Assembly: GCA_023634235.1 (NCBI GenBank)
Contig: JAMKCF010000050.1
Location: 496,001-560,000, forward strand
Source of the DNA: Pisaster brevispinus
Taxonomy: Eukaryota; Echinodermata; Asteroidea; Forcipulatida; Asteriidae
Reading direction: 5' to 3'
DNA: 64,000 nt
In this document: positions 1 through 9,569 of the stretch, piece by piece
How positions within the stretch are numbered: the stretch's first letter is position 1
Layout of the letters: each line of letters starts with the position of its first letter
Translations under genes and position numbers: made by a program
The notes under the pieces: generated by a model
Told to the model about the DNA's origin: nothing
Databases searched by the model: none
Seen by the model: the letters and a program-made list of their open reading frames with translations, nothing else

Positions 1-519
1 TGCACCCCACAGCCCACTCACTGTATAATATTAATAATTGACATCTACCCAACAATGATTAAAGTTCATAACCAATGACTTATTTTTATTAGCCACAAAC
101 ATCAGCCATGACTAACTTAAATGGGTCATTGCTGACTTGGCATTAGTCCTACATATTTCTGAGCGTTGGCACTTCTGAATCCAGGCTCTTTTGCTATGTC
201 TGCCATGAAAGACTCAGTTTCGTTCCATGAAAGCTTTTTTCATATTCATCTCAAAATGAAATCCTTTACCTGGTTTGAAGGTTCTTTGTTGAGCTTCAAC
301 CACATCACCATGCTTGACACTTCTCATGGTAATGTCAGCTTAAACAAAAATCAAATTAAAATTCATATTATTTTTGTACAATATTTTAACTGAAACTGAC
401 TTTCATAAGCTCAACTCCACTCTGAGAACACAAACCATTGACTTGAAACACTGACAACAATCAACTCTACATGATAAAAAAAAAAAAAAAAAAATTGTTT
501 TGATTAATGTCTTACCCTG

Positions 520-718
520 AGTTAAGTCCAAATCGGCTGTGCTCATCAAGCTGGATGAGGATGCGACTGGTGCATATTTTGCTGACGATGGCTTAACCAC
601 TGAAGCATGCTTCTTTGACCTTTTTCTTACATTCTGTAGCCGCTCTTTGATGTACGTGTGTTTGTGCTCTGTGGTACAATGTTTCCCTTTACCAGAAGTG
701 TACCACGCCTTCTATTAA
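520..718 (-). pseudogene. Coding-like fragment, lysine/serine-rich, probable transposon gene 3' part
   Basis: An open minus-strand stretch reads WYTSGKGKHCTTEHKHTYIK, then a basic RLQNVRKRSKKH segment and a Ser-rich tail that ends at a good splice donor (CAG|GGTAAG, near 520). It lies 600 bp downstream, on the same strand, of a DUF7869-type fragment, so it may be a 3' exon of that same dead gene. I do not recognise a domain. The composition (clustered Lys/Arg, few stops) is what suggests coding rather than chance. A poly-A run at 478-494 lies in the presumed intron. Confidence 0.3.
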
Positions 719-1139
719 TCAGAATGGGAGCTGTTAACAACTCTATGTTTAATAAAAACATATGTAACAACTGGTTAATGTTCAACACTATTGGAACTAA
801 ATTGGTTTTATTGGAAGTTGTATTTTAGCTTTTTTTACCAGGAAAAAATTAACATGTAAAATACAATGTATTTTTTTTCTTCAAAATTATTTTTTTTTTG
901 GTGGAAGTTCTAATTTGGAAAGATTTCTAACAAAATTTACGATTAAAACCACAATTGTTGCAAAAAAAAAACCCACACGTTCATTTTTACGTTGAAACTT
1001 TCAAATTAATGAAGCGATTTGTTTCACCATTAACAAAACAGTACATTTTACTGCAACATTTCACAAAATAGTTACTTTAAGCATTTGTTGAAGAATTTCT
1101 TAAGTTGACAAAGTTTTTATAGACTACAATACAAACTTA

Positions 1140-1475
1140 AATACAGCTAACCCCCTCATCTGCCAAGTAATTACCTTGTGCAGCTAAGCCCTCTGCAACT
1201 ACACCAAAAATATGACACTTGCGGGGTGTCTTGAAAAAAATAGGGCCAGGCTCGTGGGGGTCAGCTGGATAGTGAACCTGTTGTGCAAAGTCAAAGCTAT
1301 AGTGGAAGGTCATGGGCTTGGAATTAACAACATATTAACACCACTTAGAACTGCACCGGCCTTGGCTTCCTGGCAGAGAGAGTTGTAATAGTTCCTTTCT
1401 TCCTGCGCTCTTAGAAGATGTTGCTGCTGGCGCTGGAGGGCCTCTGTCTTTTCCCCTTATGGAGCATTGACCTAA
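1140..1475 (-). pseudogene. DUF7869-type transposase gene fragment
   Basis: The minus strand reads HYSFDFAQQVHYPADPHEPG followed by GPIFFKTPRKCHIFG, which closely matches the segment of element B at 34,563-34,900 (HYSFDFAQQ ... PGPIYFMTPRKCGIFG). Upstream, HLLRAQEERNYYNSLCQEAK matches B's HLEHLRVVDLERQVYRNN region. A good acceptor (CTTTTTAG) precedes the fragment at about 1,475. There is an in-frame TAA four codons in, and a frame change between the two matching blocks. Unlike B, there is no intron between FAQQ and the next block. The fragment is therefore a broken copy of the same superfamily that differs in intron content. Confidence 0.65.
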
Positions 1476-1629
1476 AAAGAAAACCAAAGCAAAAAGAACA
1501 TTTAGTGACAAGTAGAAAGGCTGAAATAAAATTAAGTTAAAGGTTTACTCTGCTGATTTTCAAGATAACAAAGACATTATGAAAGCGTACCTGCTTTATA
1601 TAGTTGCCACACTTGGGCCTTAGTGAAAG

Positions 1630-2646
1630 ATGTTGGCAGAAGTTTTACATCTGGGGACTTCACACCCGGAATTCTTCCTGGGAGCAAGATGCAATGTTGT
1701 GCCGCCCTTTTCCTCTGTGAACTATTTCCTCTTGGTTTATTTCCTCCTGGTCCATTCCATTTTTGACCTTTGTCATTTCTCCATTTTGCATCCTTTTACT
1801 GGAAATTGTCTTTTCTGGTTTTGCTCGTCTGGGTCTTGCAAGCAACTGCATAATGTCCGCGATTTCTGCATTTGTTGCACACCGCATTTCGGGCTGGACA
1901 CTCCGGATCACGGGCATAATGTCCTCGACGTCCACAACGGAAACACTGATCACCATTGGCATGTTGTCTTGTTCCGGGGCCGCCTCTATAACCCCTGCTG
2001 GCTTCTCCATGTTCCCCATTCTTCCTCTTATGCTCATAGTCAGAGGCCTTGCATCGCCTTACAGCATTTACATGTGGACCATAGTCTGGTTTCTTCGCCT
2101 CCATATCCTTGGACTATTTCTCAGTCAATTCCATATTTGTTGCGATCATCCTCAAACGGTCAAGTGTTAATGATTGCCCTTTTTCTAATAGTTTGGTACA
2201 AATTTTATGTGACTTACATTGTGCAATCACCTGGTCCCTGATCTCCTCGTCTGACTTGTCAAAATCGTATAATAATGCCTTCTGTCAGAGCCTCACTATG
2301 TACTGATCAACTGTTTCCCCGGCTGCCTGTTCCATATTGCAAAAACCATAGCGTTCGTACGGCATGTTGACTTTCACCTCAAAGTGTTTGTTTAAGGTTT
2401 TCACGGCTTTCTCATACTTGTCTGTTCCCTCCTCCTCTGTTAGGGAAAAGAAAATATCCTGAACATCAGGACCGGTACAATGCAGTAGAAGGGCTATTTT
2501 CTGTCCTTGATTTGTGACTCCCTTTCCAACAGCAAAGTACTCAAAACCACGCAACCATCACCGCCACATTTGTCTCAACTGCGCCGGGTCACCGTGGGGG
2601 TCAAATTTCTCAACTCCATTCAGCTGTATCTTCTGCACCATTTTCG
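1630..2646 (-). pseudogene. gag: Ty3/gypsy-type retrotransposon gag (decayed)
   Basis: Starting at an ATG near 2,644, the minus strand encodes a retrotransposon gag. An alpha-helical capsid-like part (MPYERYGFCNMEQAAGETVD, then QYIVRL) is followed by two CCHC zinc knuckles, CFRCGRRGHYARDPEC and CNKCRNRGHYAVAC, near 1,850-1,950. The frame is interrupted by TGA near 2,552 and at about 2,285, both explicable as CGA to TGA, and by TAA near 1,796. No protease, reverse transcriptase or integrase follows: coding similarity fades by about 1,630. The gag sits directly inside an LTR and primer-binding-like site (2,690-2,885), so this is the 5' end of an element whose 3' part is gone. Nucleocapsid RNA binding is the family role; this copy is dead. 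Confidence 0.8.
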
Positions 2647-2700
2647 TTGGTGTTTTGCACTTTTCCTCAAGTGGCTATGATGTTTATCCTTGTCGCCAAT

Positions 2701-2885
2701 TGTAGAGTCGTACTAGACTAACGGATTAAACCAATACTATAGACGAGTTCAATCTTATGTGCATCAACATGTGTCTTTTATTCTGTTCCTTGGTTTTCCA
2801 CCCGCTCTCCGTGTATGTAGCTTTACACAAGGTCAACTCATTTGCATAAATGTATCATTACAAGTTTGATCACGTGAACACTACA
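2701..2885 (-). mobile_element. 5' LTR of the gypsy remnant
   Basis: On the minus strand the segment begins TGTAGTGTTCACG and ends GACTCTACA, so it has the 5-bp terminal inverted repeat TGTAG/CTACA typical of LTRs. Just inside it, toward the gag ATG, is ATTGGCGACAAGGAT, which resembles the TGGCGAC-type primer-binding sites of gypsy elements. The 185-bp length is short but within range for this group. No partner 3' LTR was seen in the window. Confidence 0.6.
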
Positions 2886-2912
2886 ATACCATTATTGAAC
2901 TTGGCTTTCAAT

Positions 2913-3315
2913 TTTCTGGTTGTTTTTTTTGGAAGCCAGACACCCCAGGTAACCCCTTTCTGAGATAGCTGATGATTTCTTGAACACTCTTTGTGTCAAC
3001 CATCATCAACAACTCATCAGCTGTGAAGTGGTAGTGCTCTGCACTGTGTGATTTTATAAGAAAATTGTACAAACTCTGCTGGCGACCACATTTTTAAACT
3101 TTAACACCCTTAAGAAAATCAATTAAATCATCAACGGACAACCTCTCATTCCAACCTTCATCATCACCCTCAATGATGTGTCTCTTTCTGCTGTCTGTGA
3201 TACTTAAGCCCAAAGCCAAGCAGAAATCATCTTTTCCACCATTGTGTACTGATTTTGAAATCCTTGCAAACTCTTGTTCTTGTAAGCGAACTCTTTTCTG
3301 TACAGTTCTCGACAT
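2913..3315 (-). pseudogene. Small unidentified ORF with one in-frame stop
   Basis: An ATG at 3,315 (MSRTVQKRVRLQEQEFARIS) opens a 73-codon frame ending at TAA (3,094). The same frame then stays open through QQSLYNFLIKSHSAEHYHFT and SVQEIISYLRKGLPGVSGF to a final TGA near 2,913, giving about 133 codons with one internal stop. The mix of charged and hydrophobic residues looks like a real helical protein, but I recognise no family. The start codon and the 5' part lie inside a 244-bp segment that is perfectly duplicated upstream (3,191-3,678), so there is a second partial copy of the 5' end. It could be a terminal exon of a transposon gene. Confidence 0.35.
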
Positions 3316-3678
3316 GGGATGACTTGTGTTGTCGTCTTAATTTCTATGTTCAGCCTTATCTTTTAAAGTTGAAGTAGACAAAATCTCCCTTGATTTTCTT
3401 AAGTTAGCTCCTTCATTTTAATCAAGGGGCCTACCTGTCTGTGATACTTAAGCCCAAAGCCAAGCAGAAATCATCTTTTCCACCATTGTGTACTGATTTT
3501 GAAATCCTTGCAAACTCTTGTTCTTGTAAGCGAACTCTTTTCTGTACAGTTCTCGACATGGGATGACTTGTGTTGTCGTCTTAATTTCTATGTTCAGCCT
3601 TATCTTTTAAAGTTGAAGTAGACAAAATCTCCCTTGATTTTCTTAAGTTAGCTCCTTCATTTTAATCAAGGGGCCTAC
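3191..3678. repeat. Perfect 244-bp tandem duplication
   Basis: The block beginning CTGTCTGTGATACTTAAGCC at 3,191 recurs at 3,435 and stays identical through ATCAAGGGGCCTAC, ending at 3,434 and 3,678. I found no mismatch between the two units by eye. It contains the start of the small ORF above. Confidence 0.9.
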
Positions 3679-3699
3679 CCAGAATGAAGTCTTGGTTAC

Positions 3700-4640
3700 C
3701 GCTATTTGCTTGGACAATACCTGTGAGCGTTCGTGTGCATCTTGTCCTTAGTTGAATTATCCGATTGTTGGCTCTTTCTTTCTCTTGTGCAGACAATGAA
3801 CTATATTACTGTCCTGAAGACAGCGTCTCCCAAATCCAATACTAAAAATGACTCAACTGACAAATACTGAATGGTCGCCAGTCCTCTTTTTCCGTGTATT
3901 GTTTTGACCAATGAAAGTTAGGGCCCCTTGAACTTCAATAAACATTTTGTTATGTTCAATAATTAAAACTTTCAAATGGAGGATTCCTTTAGAGACGATA
4001 AAACACAGCAGACAAATGAATGGCTTTTGACAGCTTGTCTTTAGGAAACAAAGATAATATATTTATGAAACTTCCAATGGTACACTGTATTTCCAGGGGA
4101 CAAATATGATCATATACGCTTAGTGAAATTATTTATAAACAGTGTGGTGATCCACCAGGGATCACAGTAAACGACTGATGGAGTGATGACAATGGATGGC
4201 GCAGTGTTTAGGGGATTCGTCCTATCCAGTGGAGCAAGCCCTTGGGAATACCGGTCCCTGTTAGGTTGGTCCTTAACCCAATGAAGAGATCCCAAGTTCC
4301 TGCCTTGCAATACCTTCCCCCAAAAAGTCCTCAAGGATTCAATGATCCAATCCAGTCCTCCCTCCTAAAGTCATCCACTGTTCCTCCTAGTGAAATCCTG
4401 TTTGGCCCTTCCTTGTTCCTTGGGGTCCCTCCCCAGTTGGTCTCCCAGAATTTGGCAAAACGTGCTCCTTTTATGCTCTACCAAGCCCCTCCCAGGATCA
4501 CTGCCAACATCTACAAAACTCTCCTATTGGCTACTAGTTCTGGCATGTGACAACTGGTTGAGTAAAAACAATCTGTATCTACTGTGTAATGAAAGTGGGT
4601 TACACACACTGACTTAAACATAAACAATACACAATTACAT
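3700..4640. other. Noncoding stretch
   Basis: No convincing coding frame, RNA gene or repeat boundary was found. Short open frames here overlap one another on both strands, and their composition is not protein-like. Confidence 0.4.
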
Positions 4641-4719
4641 ACACTACTAACTAAATGTTCATCAGCAACTGACCCTCCAATGTCACTGAACACTGGTCAG
4701 TGACTACATGTATGCACAC

Positions 4720-5072
4720 ATAAAAATATACCATTATGTAAACCACCAATTGGGAGCCTGCCCCAGTTTTGGACATTGACACCACCCCAGTAGCCTGGGG
4801 CATAGTGTCGCTGGTCTTGGGGAAGTAGCCACCACTCCTCATATTCGTTGCCCTGGCCTTCTTGTAACTCTGCTTCATGTTTTTGACTTTGTTCCTTACT
4901 TCCTTCATGCTCCTTTCGAAGCCAGCTTCCCCGAGTTGCTTTGCAATTGTTCCAAATACTGCTGTGTTACGGACGGTGCCGTCAAACTTGCTCATGATTT
5001 CTTCACTTGACCATACATCGAGCAGCATCGACACTTCATCGTCACTCCAAACACGGCCACAAACACCATTGC
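4720..5072 (-). CDS. Myb/SANT-like DNA-binding domain fragment
   Basis: The minus strand encodes RVWSDDEVSMLLDVWSSEEI followed by a helix with KEVRNKVKNMKQSYKKA, the tri-helical pattern of Myb/SANT-like (trihelix-type) DNA-binding domains, with the tryptophans spaced as expected for helices 1 and 2 and a basic third helix. The tail (SGGYFPKTSD...) is the usual linker. Such domains occur in Harbinger-associated proteins and in many animal gene families. The 5' end is fused directly to a dead Tc1 transposase in the same orientation (junction near 5,073), so the start is not natural. Coding runs to about 4,730 before turning non-protein-like; it may stop at a lost splice donor. Confidence 0.55.
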
Positions 5073-5074
5073 TG

Positions 5075-5661
5075 CCCTAAACCATGATGCCAGAGCCCCC
5101 GTGTTTCACCGAAGGAACAACACAGTTCTCGGTGTAGTCTTCCCCCACCGCACGCCTCACAAAAATACGGCCATTGCTCTGAAAAAGCTGGAATCTGGAT
5201 TCATCACATCAGATGACTCAGCTCCAGTCATTGGCTGTCCAGTCGCGATGCTGTCAGGCCCAGTCCAATCGTCAGGCTTTGTGGGCTTCAGATAGGCGGG
5301 GCTTGTGCCTAGGGACACGTCCATTAAGCCCCACCTCAGCCAGATGACGGGAGACTGTCGATCTATGCACACTCACTCCGGTGGTGGCAGCTAATTCCAC
5401 TGTGAGCTCGGGGGTGGTCAAGAACCTGTTGCGCCTTGAGGTGCGGACAAGGAGCCGGTCATCCCTTTCACTGGTGGACCTTGGGCGACCAGATTTGGGC
5501 CGAGATTTCATCGAGCCATGGTCAGCCAACTTCTGTAAATTGCGTTTGACGGTACTATCACTTATACCAAGACGCCTGGCACTTTCACGGCAAGAAATCC
5601 CCTCCCGGTGCCAAGCCTCAAGCATTCCTTTTTCATGATCGGTCAGCGGAGTTTTGGTCGC
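5075..5661 (-). pseudogene. Tc1/mariner-type transposase, truncated and decayed
   Basis: From ATG at 5,661 the minus strand encodes the paired-like bipartite helix-turn-helix of Tc1 transposases: ESARRLGISDSTVKRNLQKL, a GRPRSTSERDDRLL linker (the GRPR/AT-hook position), then a second HTH ending HKPRLSEAHKA. After that the DDE-domain start is still legible (HRDWTANDW, DESRFQLFQSNGRIF with the first catalytic Asp in SDES changed to CDES, GGSGIMV) but is broken by at least five stops. Four of these are TGA at positions where CGA or TGG is expected. The protein ends at about 5,075, before the second and third catalytic acids, where a Myb/SANT segment takes over. Clearly inactive. Confidence 0.85.
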
Positions 5662-6109
5662 CATTGTTCTTGTTCCAAAGGTCAAAGAGAGAGTATTCAC
5701 ATGCAAAGCATGGTCCTTTTATAGGCAGGGGGTCGTCTAATAGCCATTTTGATGATTGGGGGTCTAAGATTTACATTATAAATATTCATAAGCTCGCTTT
5801 TCCCGCTGCGCGGTGTTTGTTGCCAATGGTTTTAATGCCCGATAATGATATTAATGAGCTCATGAATATTTAAGTAGGCCATCCAAGATGGCGATTTAGC
5901 ACAGTGAAAAAACATCGTCGGGAAATCCGTCTTTTGATGAATTAACAAACGATCATGGAACTATAGAAACATGAATTTATTTGATTAAAATAATGACTCA
6001 ACACACAGGTAGGATAGTTTATTGACGAATAAAAACATTTTAAGAAGAAATCAGTGAATGTAATTTGCAGCTGAAGTGCGCCATAACTTTTGCACGGTAG
6101 TGTACACTA
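5075..6109 (-). mobile_element. 5' half of a Tc1/mariner element with one TIR
   Basis: The outer end on the minus strand reads AGTGTACACTACCGTGCAAA and is flanked by a TA dinucleotide at 6,108-6,109, as expected of a Tc1/mariner TIR in a TA target. About 420 bp of noncoding 5' sequence separates it from the transposase ATG. No matching opposite TIR was found between 3.7 and 5.1 kb, so the other half has been lost. Confidence 0.6.
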
Positions 6110-6770
6110 GCCGTTAATCCACATTGCTGGATCAAATCCCGGTCTGATCCACCTTTCTGGATTCCAGTTTAAGCAAGAATGTTTATACTACAGTTACTTT
6201 AATGGCTGATTGGAGTCACAATAAAACCATGTGGAATTCAGAGATTTTGGCTTTAAATGGGAAATCCACATAATGCCCTGATGTAACACACTGCTAAATA
6301 TCAAACTGTGCTTGGAAAATAACAATTTTTTTACATTGCCGACCGCTTGGCTTGAACTGTCCCGGTAAAAAAAAAAAAAAAGTGAAGTGAAATGATATTT
6401 TACACAATAAAAGCAAATTTTACAAACTTAACCTTCTCTGCCAGAAATCTTATTGCTAAACAAAAGCAATCTAAAATCTTGAAAAAAAAAAGAAGAACAA
6501 AGTAAATCAAAGAGGTGACATTATCATTAATGGCACACCTAAATTTAACCAAACATGTATGAATAACAACATCTAAATTTAACCTAAAAGCAATGTAAAT
6601 GTCTGAACACATAAGTCATAAACAACAAATCCATCAGAAATCAGAACAATGAGCAAAAGCAAAAATATAAAACTCTGAAAAGAAAAATTTAACTTAAAAT
6701 AAACTGAAACTTAGTAGGCCTAAACCTAGTAATATTTATAAAACTTGACTTGCTCGCTGTTGGCACACTG
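6110..6770. other. AT-rich noncoding stretch
   Basis: Low-complexity A/T-rich sequence with a poly-A run at 6,367-6,381. No gene is supported. Confidence 0.5.
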
Positions 6771-6775
6771 CTAGT

Positions 6776-7207
6776 TCACTGTTGCAGGACTGCTGCCGGG
6801 CCTCCTTCTTTCTCTATGTATTTTCGTCGTACGACTTTCCTGAGGATGAGCTCACCATAATCAACGTACTCCTTCCCTGTTTCCTCATGGATAATGGGTT
6901 CTGTTGGCTGGGGAGGCGGGGGGGGGGGGGGGGCTTGCCATCTTGGGTTTGCTCCAGGTGCTTGCCGTTTGAGTTGGTTTCGGACCTTCTCCATCTGATG
7001 CCCCTTTCGACTCATCTGAGGACGACAGGGACTCTATTGAGGGGATAGGGCTTGATGGTCCATCGCCCATTCTGCTACCCTTTCCCCCTGCTGATCCGTG
7101 GGGTGGGAATGGAACTCAAACAGCCCTCGATCTCCGTTGGGATAGGTGAACCCAACCTAGATCTATGCATCCGTCCATCTGGTTCATTGTCTCCACTGTC
7201 ACTCTGA
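6776..7207 (-). pseudogene. Proline/serine-rich C-terminal exon interrupted upstream by element A
   Basis: Reading on the minus strand from 7,207: CQSDSGDNEPDGRMHRSRLG, then MGDGPSSPIPSIESLSSSDE, a poly-proline tract coded by a homopolymer at about 6,910-6,932, and finally EYVDYGELILRKVVRRKYIE with a stop at 6,776. The three pieces lie in different frames, and both frame changes fall at runs of C/G (about 7,085 and 6,910-6,932). That is what homopolymer indels, real or from sequencing, would produce. The frame entering at 7,207 continues, across the 3.6-kb element A, from a C2H2 finger at 10,842-10,990. I infer a single coding exon split by insertion. The protein would be an acidic, Ser/Pro-rich protein with a basic C-terminal tail. 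The family is not recognised. Confidence 0.4.
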
Positions 7208-7230
7208 CACCCCTTACAGAAATTTAAGGA

Positions 7231-7880
7231 AGCTTGCTGCAAGCTTGCTGCAAGCTTGCAGAGAACATGATGGCAAGCTTGCCGTGAGCTTGCCGCGAGC
7301 TTGCAGCGAGCTTGCAGAGAGCTTGCAGAGAGCTTGCAGGGTTCCAAATATGCAAATTAGGGTAAGCTTGCGGCAAGCTTGTGGCAAGCTTGCGGCACCC
7401 GGCAGAATGGCAAGCTTGCAGCAAGCTTGCAAGCTTGCAAGTTGGCGCAAGCTTGCCCTAATTTGCATATTTGGAACCCTGCAAGTTTGCGGCAAGCTCT
7501 CTGCAAGCTTGCGGTAAGCTCTCTGCAAGCTTGCGGCAAGCTCTCTGCAAGCTTGCGGCAAGCTCTCAAGCTCTCTGCAAGCTTGCGGCAAGCTCTCAAG
7601 CTCTCTGCAAGCTTGCGCAAGCTCTCTGCAAGCTTGCCTGCAGAATGGCAAGCTTGCACATGTGGGAAGAATGCGACAAGCTTAAAAATTGTGCCTATAT
7701 AATGAGCAAGCTTGGTTGGCAAGCTTGCATGAATGGCCAGTTATTGCAAGCTTGCCAATTAAAATCTAGCTGGCCGGAATTAAGCTTGCGCCAATGGGCG
7801 CATGCATGCATGGCAAGCTTGCGCAGGCATTGTAGGCAGGATGGCAAGCTTGCGCAGGCAGGATGGCAAGCTTGCGCCAA
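7231..7880. repeat. Array of GCAAGCTTGC palindromes, left subterminal
   Basis: There are dozens of copies of GCAAGCTTGC and near variants (GCAAGCTCTC, GCGAGCTTGC), each with an AAGCTT core. The spacing is 10-20 bp and the array is polarised around an inverted repeat centred near 7,405. Related copies occur at the right end of the same element and in element B. Confidence 0.9.
7325..7495. repeat. Inverted repeat inside the palindrome array
   Basis: Left arm 7,330-7,375 (CAGGGTTCCAAATATGCAAA, continuing TTAGGG then AAGCTTGC) is the reverse complement of 7,445-7,486 (CCTAATTTGCATATTTGGAA, continuing CCCTGCAAG). A spacer of about 70 bp is itself built of GCAAGCTTGC units. Each arm carries an ATGCAAAT octamer, the POU-domain consensus. 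Confidence 0.8.
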
Positions 7881-8039
7881 CAGCATGGCATTTGTGCATG
7901 TGGGCTGATATCATGCTTGAGGTAATTTCTGCGAAGGGAAGTTTGCACATGTGTATGAGCTGCATATGTAAATGGCGATTAGCTTAATTTATTATCGTTG
8001 GCATATGGTTGGTCCTAAAAAATGGATGCATCACTTTTA

Positions 8040-8235
8040 AATTGTGCCAATTAAATGACAAGCCTGTTGCAAGCTTGCCGTCATCTTGCCACAATTAAGA
8101 CCTCCTGTCTTCAGAGGCGATGCTGAAGGATTAGCTGGAACAGGTATATGACAGGAACTGACAAATAAAAGATGCCAATAAAAGCATATTCCTGAATGAT
8201 TAGTTTTTCAGTTTATTGACATTCAGTAAAACACA
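8040..8235 (-). repeat. 200-bp block shared by elements A and B, with polyadenylation signal
   Basis: This segment aligns base for base, with scattered differences, to 33,005-33,215 (for example CACAATTAAGACCTCCTGTC in both and CAGTTTATTGACATTCAGTA in both). On the minus strand both copies contain CAATAAACTG, an AATAAA signal, downstream of a minus-strand gene. It is therefore likely the conserved 3' UTR/polyadenylation region of the family. Confidence 0.75.
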
Positions 8236-8685
8236 ATTCTTTCCCTTCAAACAATACCCTCAGTGCAGTGTAAAAAAACTGCCAACCCAATATAAAACAA
8301 TTTAATGATGTTGACTGTTCGTTACGTATATACAGTTGCTGAAGTCCAAGCACACACACTGCACTATTGTAACTTCAATCTCCTCAGACACACTCTTCAA
8401 AAGAAACAACCAACTCCAACAGAAGAAGTCCAAACTTTTCTGGCTTTGTGGCCAACCTTTCCTGCTGTTCCAGCCCATTCTTTGAGATGCGTACTCCCAA
8501 CCAGCCTTGGGTCCCCCCAAAAAACAAGATGAAGATAATTTCTTCTATGATGAAATACTGATATTCAGGTCAACATGAAATAGAAATCTTGATCGATCAG
8601 GTTTGAGTATGGCACAATGAAATGTAGTGATGGGTGGCCTATGTTCTTGGATCTGGGCAAGCACTGAACATTAAACCTGGAAGCA

Positions 8686-8850
8686 TCAAATGAAGTTATA
8701 GTCATAGCCATCAGGGCATTGTTGCTCAGATTTTAGGCAGCACTTAAAAAGCAACAAATCCATGGCTTCTACATCATCAAAGGAAAATACTCTCCTCCAT
8801 GCTCCGTTGACAAAAACAAAGTGATATTGACACACAGACATTCTGTGTAA
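8686..8850 (-). CDS. Possible 3' exon of an element A gene
   Basis: An open minus-strand frame reads MSVCQYHFVFVNGAWRRVFS then FDDVEAMDLLLFKCCLKSEQ and stops at 8,686. Its composition is protein-like (aromatic, Trp and Cys rich) and it lies about 470 bp upstream of the shared AATAAA block, where the last exon of an element gene would be. I do not recognise the family. It is not similar to the DUF7869 C-terminus seen at the same relative place in element B, so A and B may carry different cargo. Confidence 0.3.
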   Translation of the reverse strand, partial: LHRMSVCQYHFVFVNGAWRRVFSFDDVEAMDLLLFKCCLKSEQQCPDGYDYNFI

Positions 8851-8939
8851 TAGTACATCCCATGTAGTTACATACATAGTATTAGTAATAGTAGTATAAT
8901 TAAAGTATAGTAGTAGCAAATAAACAGCTTACCAATCCA

Positions 8940-9560
8940 TGATAATTCTGATCAATCTTCCATGTTCTGGTCATGTTTGTTTCTTTAATGTCTTGTTTAG
9001 TTTCCACTGAGTATAAAGAGTATAACTTCCATTGTTTGCAAGTGATTATTAACATATTAAATTGTGGTACAAAAACCTACACACCAACACCTCCAACACA
9101 AGCAGCTTCCAGTAGCCATTGCACTTTCAATATGAGTGCCAGTTAGAATTCAAATTTACCACACAGGAAGTGTTATGCAATGGACAGTGTCAAGTTACAC
9201 TTCTTGAGTGACCCTGGTGTACTTAAGCCTTCATGAACATGTACAGGAATTTGCAGTTGTAGGCCCCCTAGCCTTCAAGTCTGAAACACTTTAGAAATTC
9301 TACTTCGACTGCTTATACATGAAAAAGTTGTGGATTTTGTGACTGCTTAATCAACATTGTTGATATTGTCCTGTCAAAACTGATTTAATTTTTTTCTGTG
9401 GCAGCAAACATAGTGTAAAAAGAAGGTATAAGTGTGGACATTTCTAGATGGGGTTTCAAAGCCCAAACTGCCCCCTGTGCGATCTGCAAGTGAAAAACTT
9501 GCACAGGCGCAGAAGTATGAAATTGAAAATCCATCGGTTACAAATACAAGCTATGTTTGC
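8940..9560. other. Noncoding interior of element A
   Basis: No coding frame is supported. The sequence is AT-rich and becomes dotted with AAGCTTG units from about 9,575 rightward. Confidence 0.4.
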
Positions 9561-9569
9561 AAGTACATT

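Noticed and set aside
1630..2241. 203-codon plus-strand open frame
   Set aside because: It is the antisense shadow of the gypsy gag, whose zinc knuckles are unmistakable on the minus strand.
7214..7908. Several overlapping open frames of 60-145 codons on both strands rich in QACRELAASL or SLQACGKL
   Set aside because: They are translations of the GCAAGCTTGC palindrome array. Any frame through the repeat stays open, so openness is no evidence of coding.
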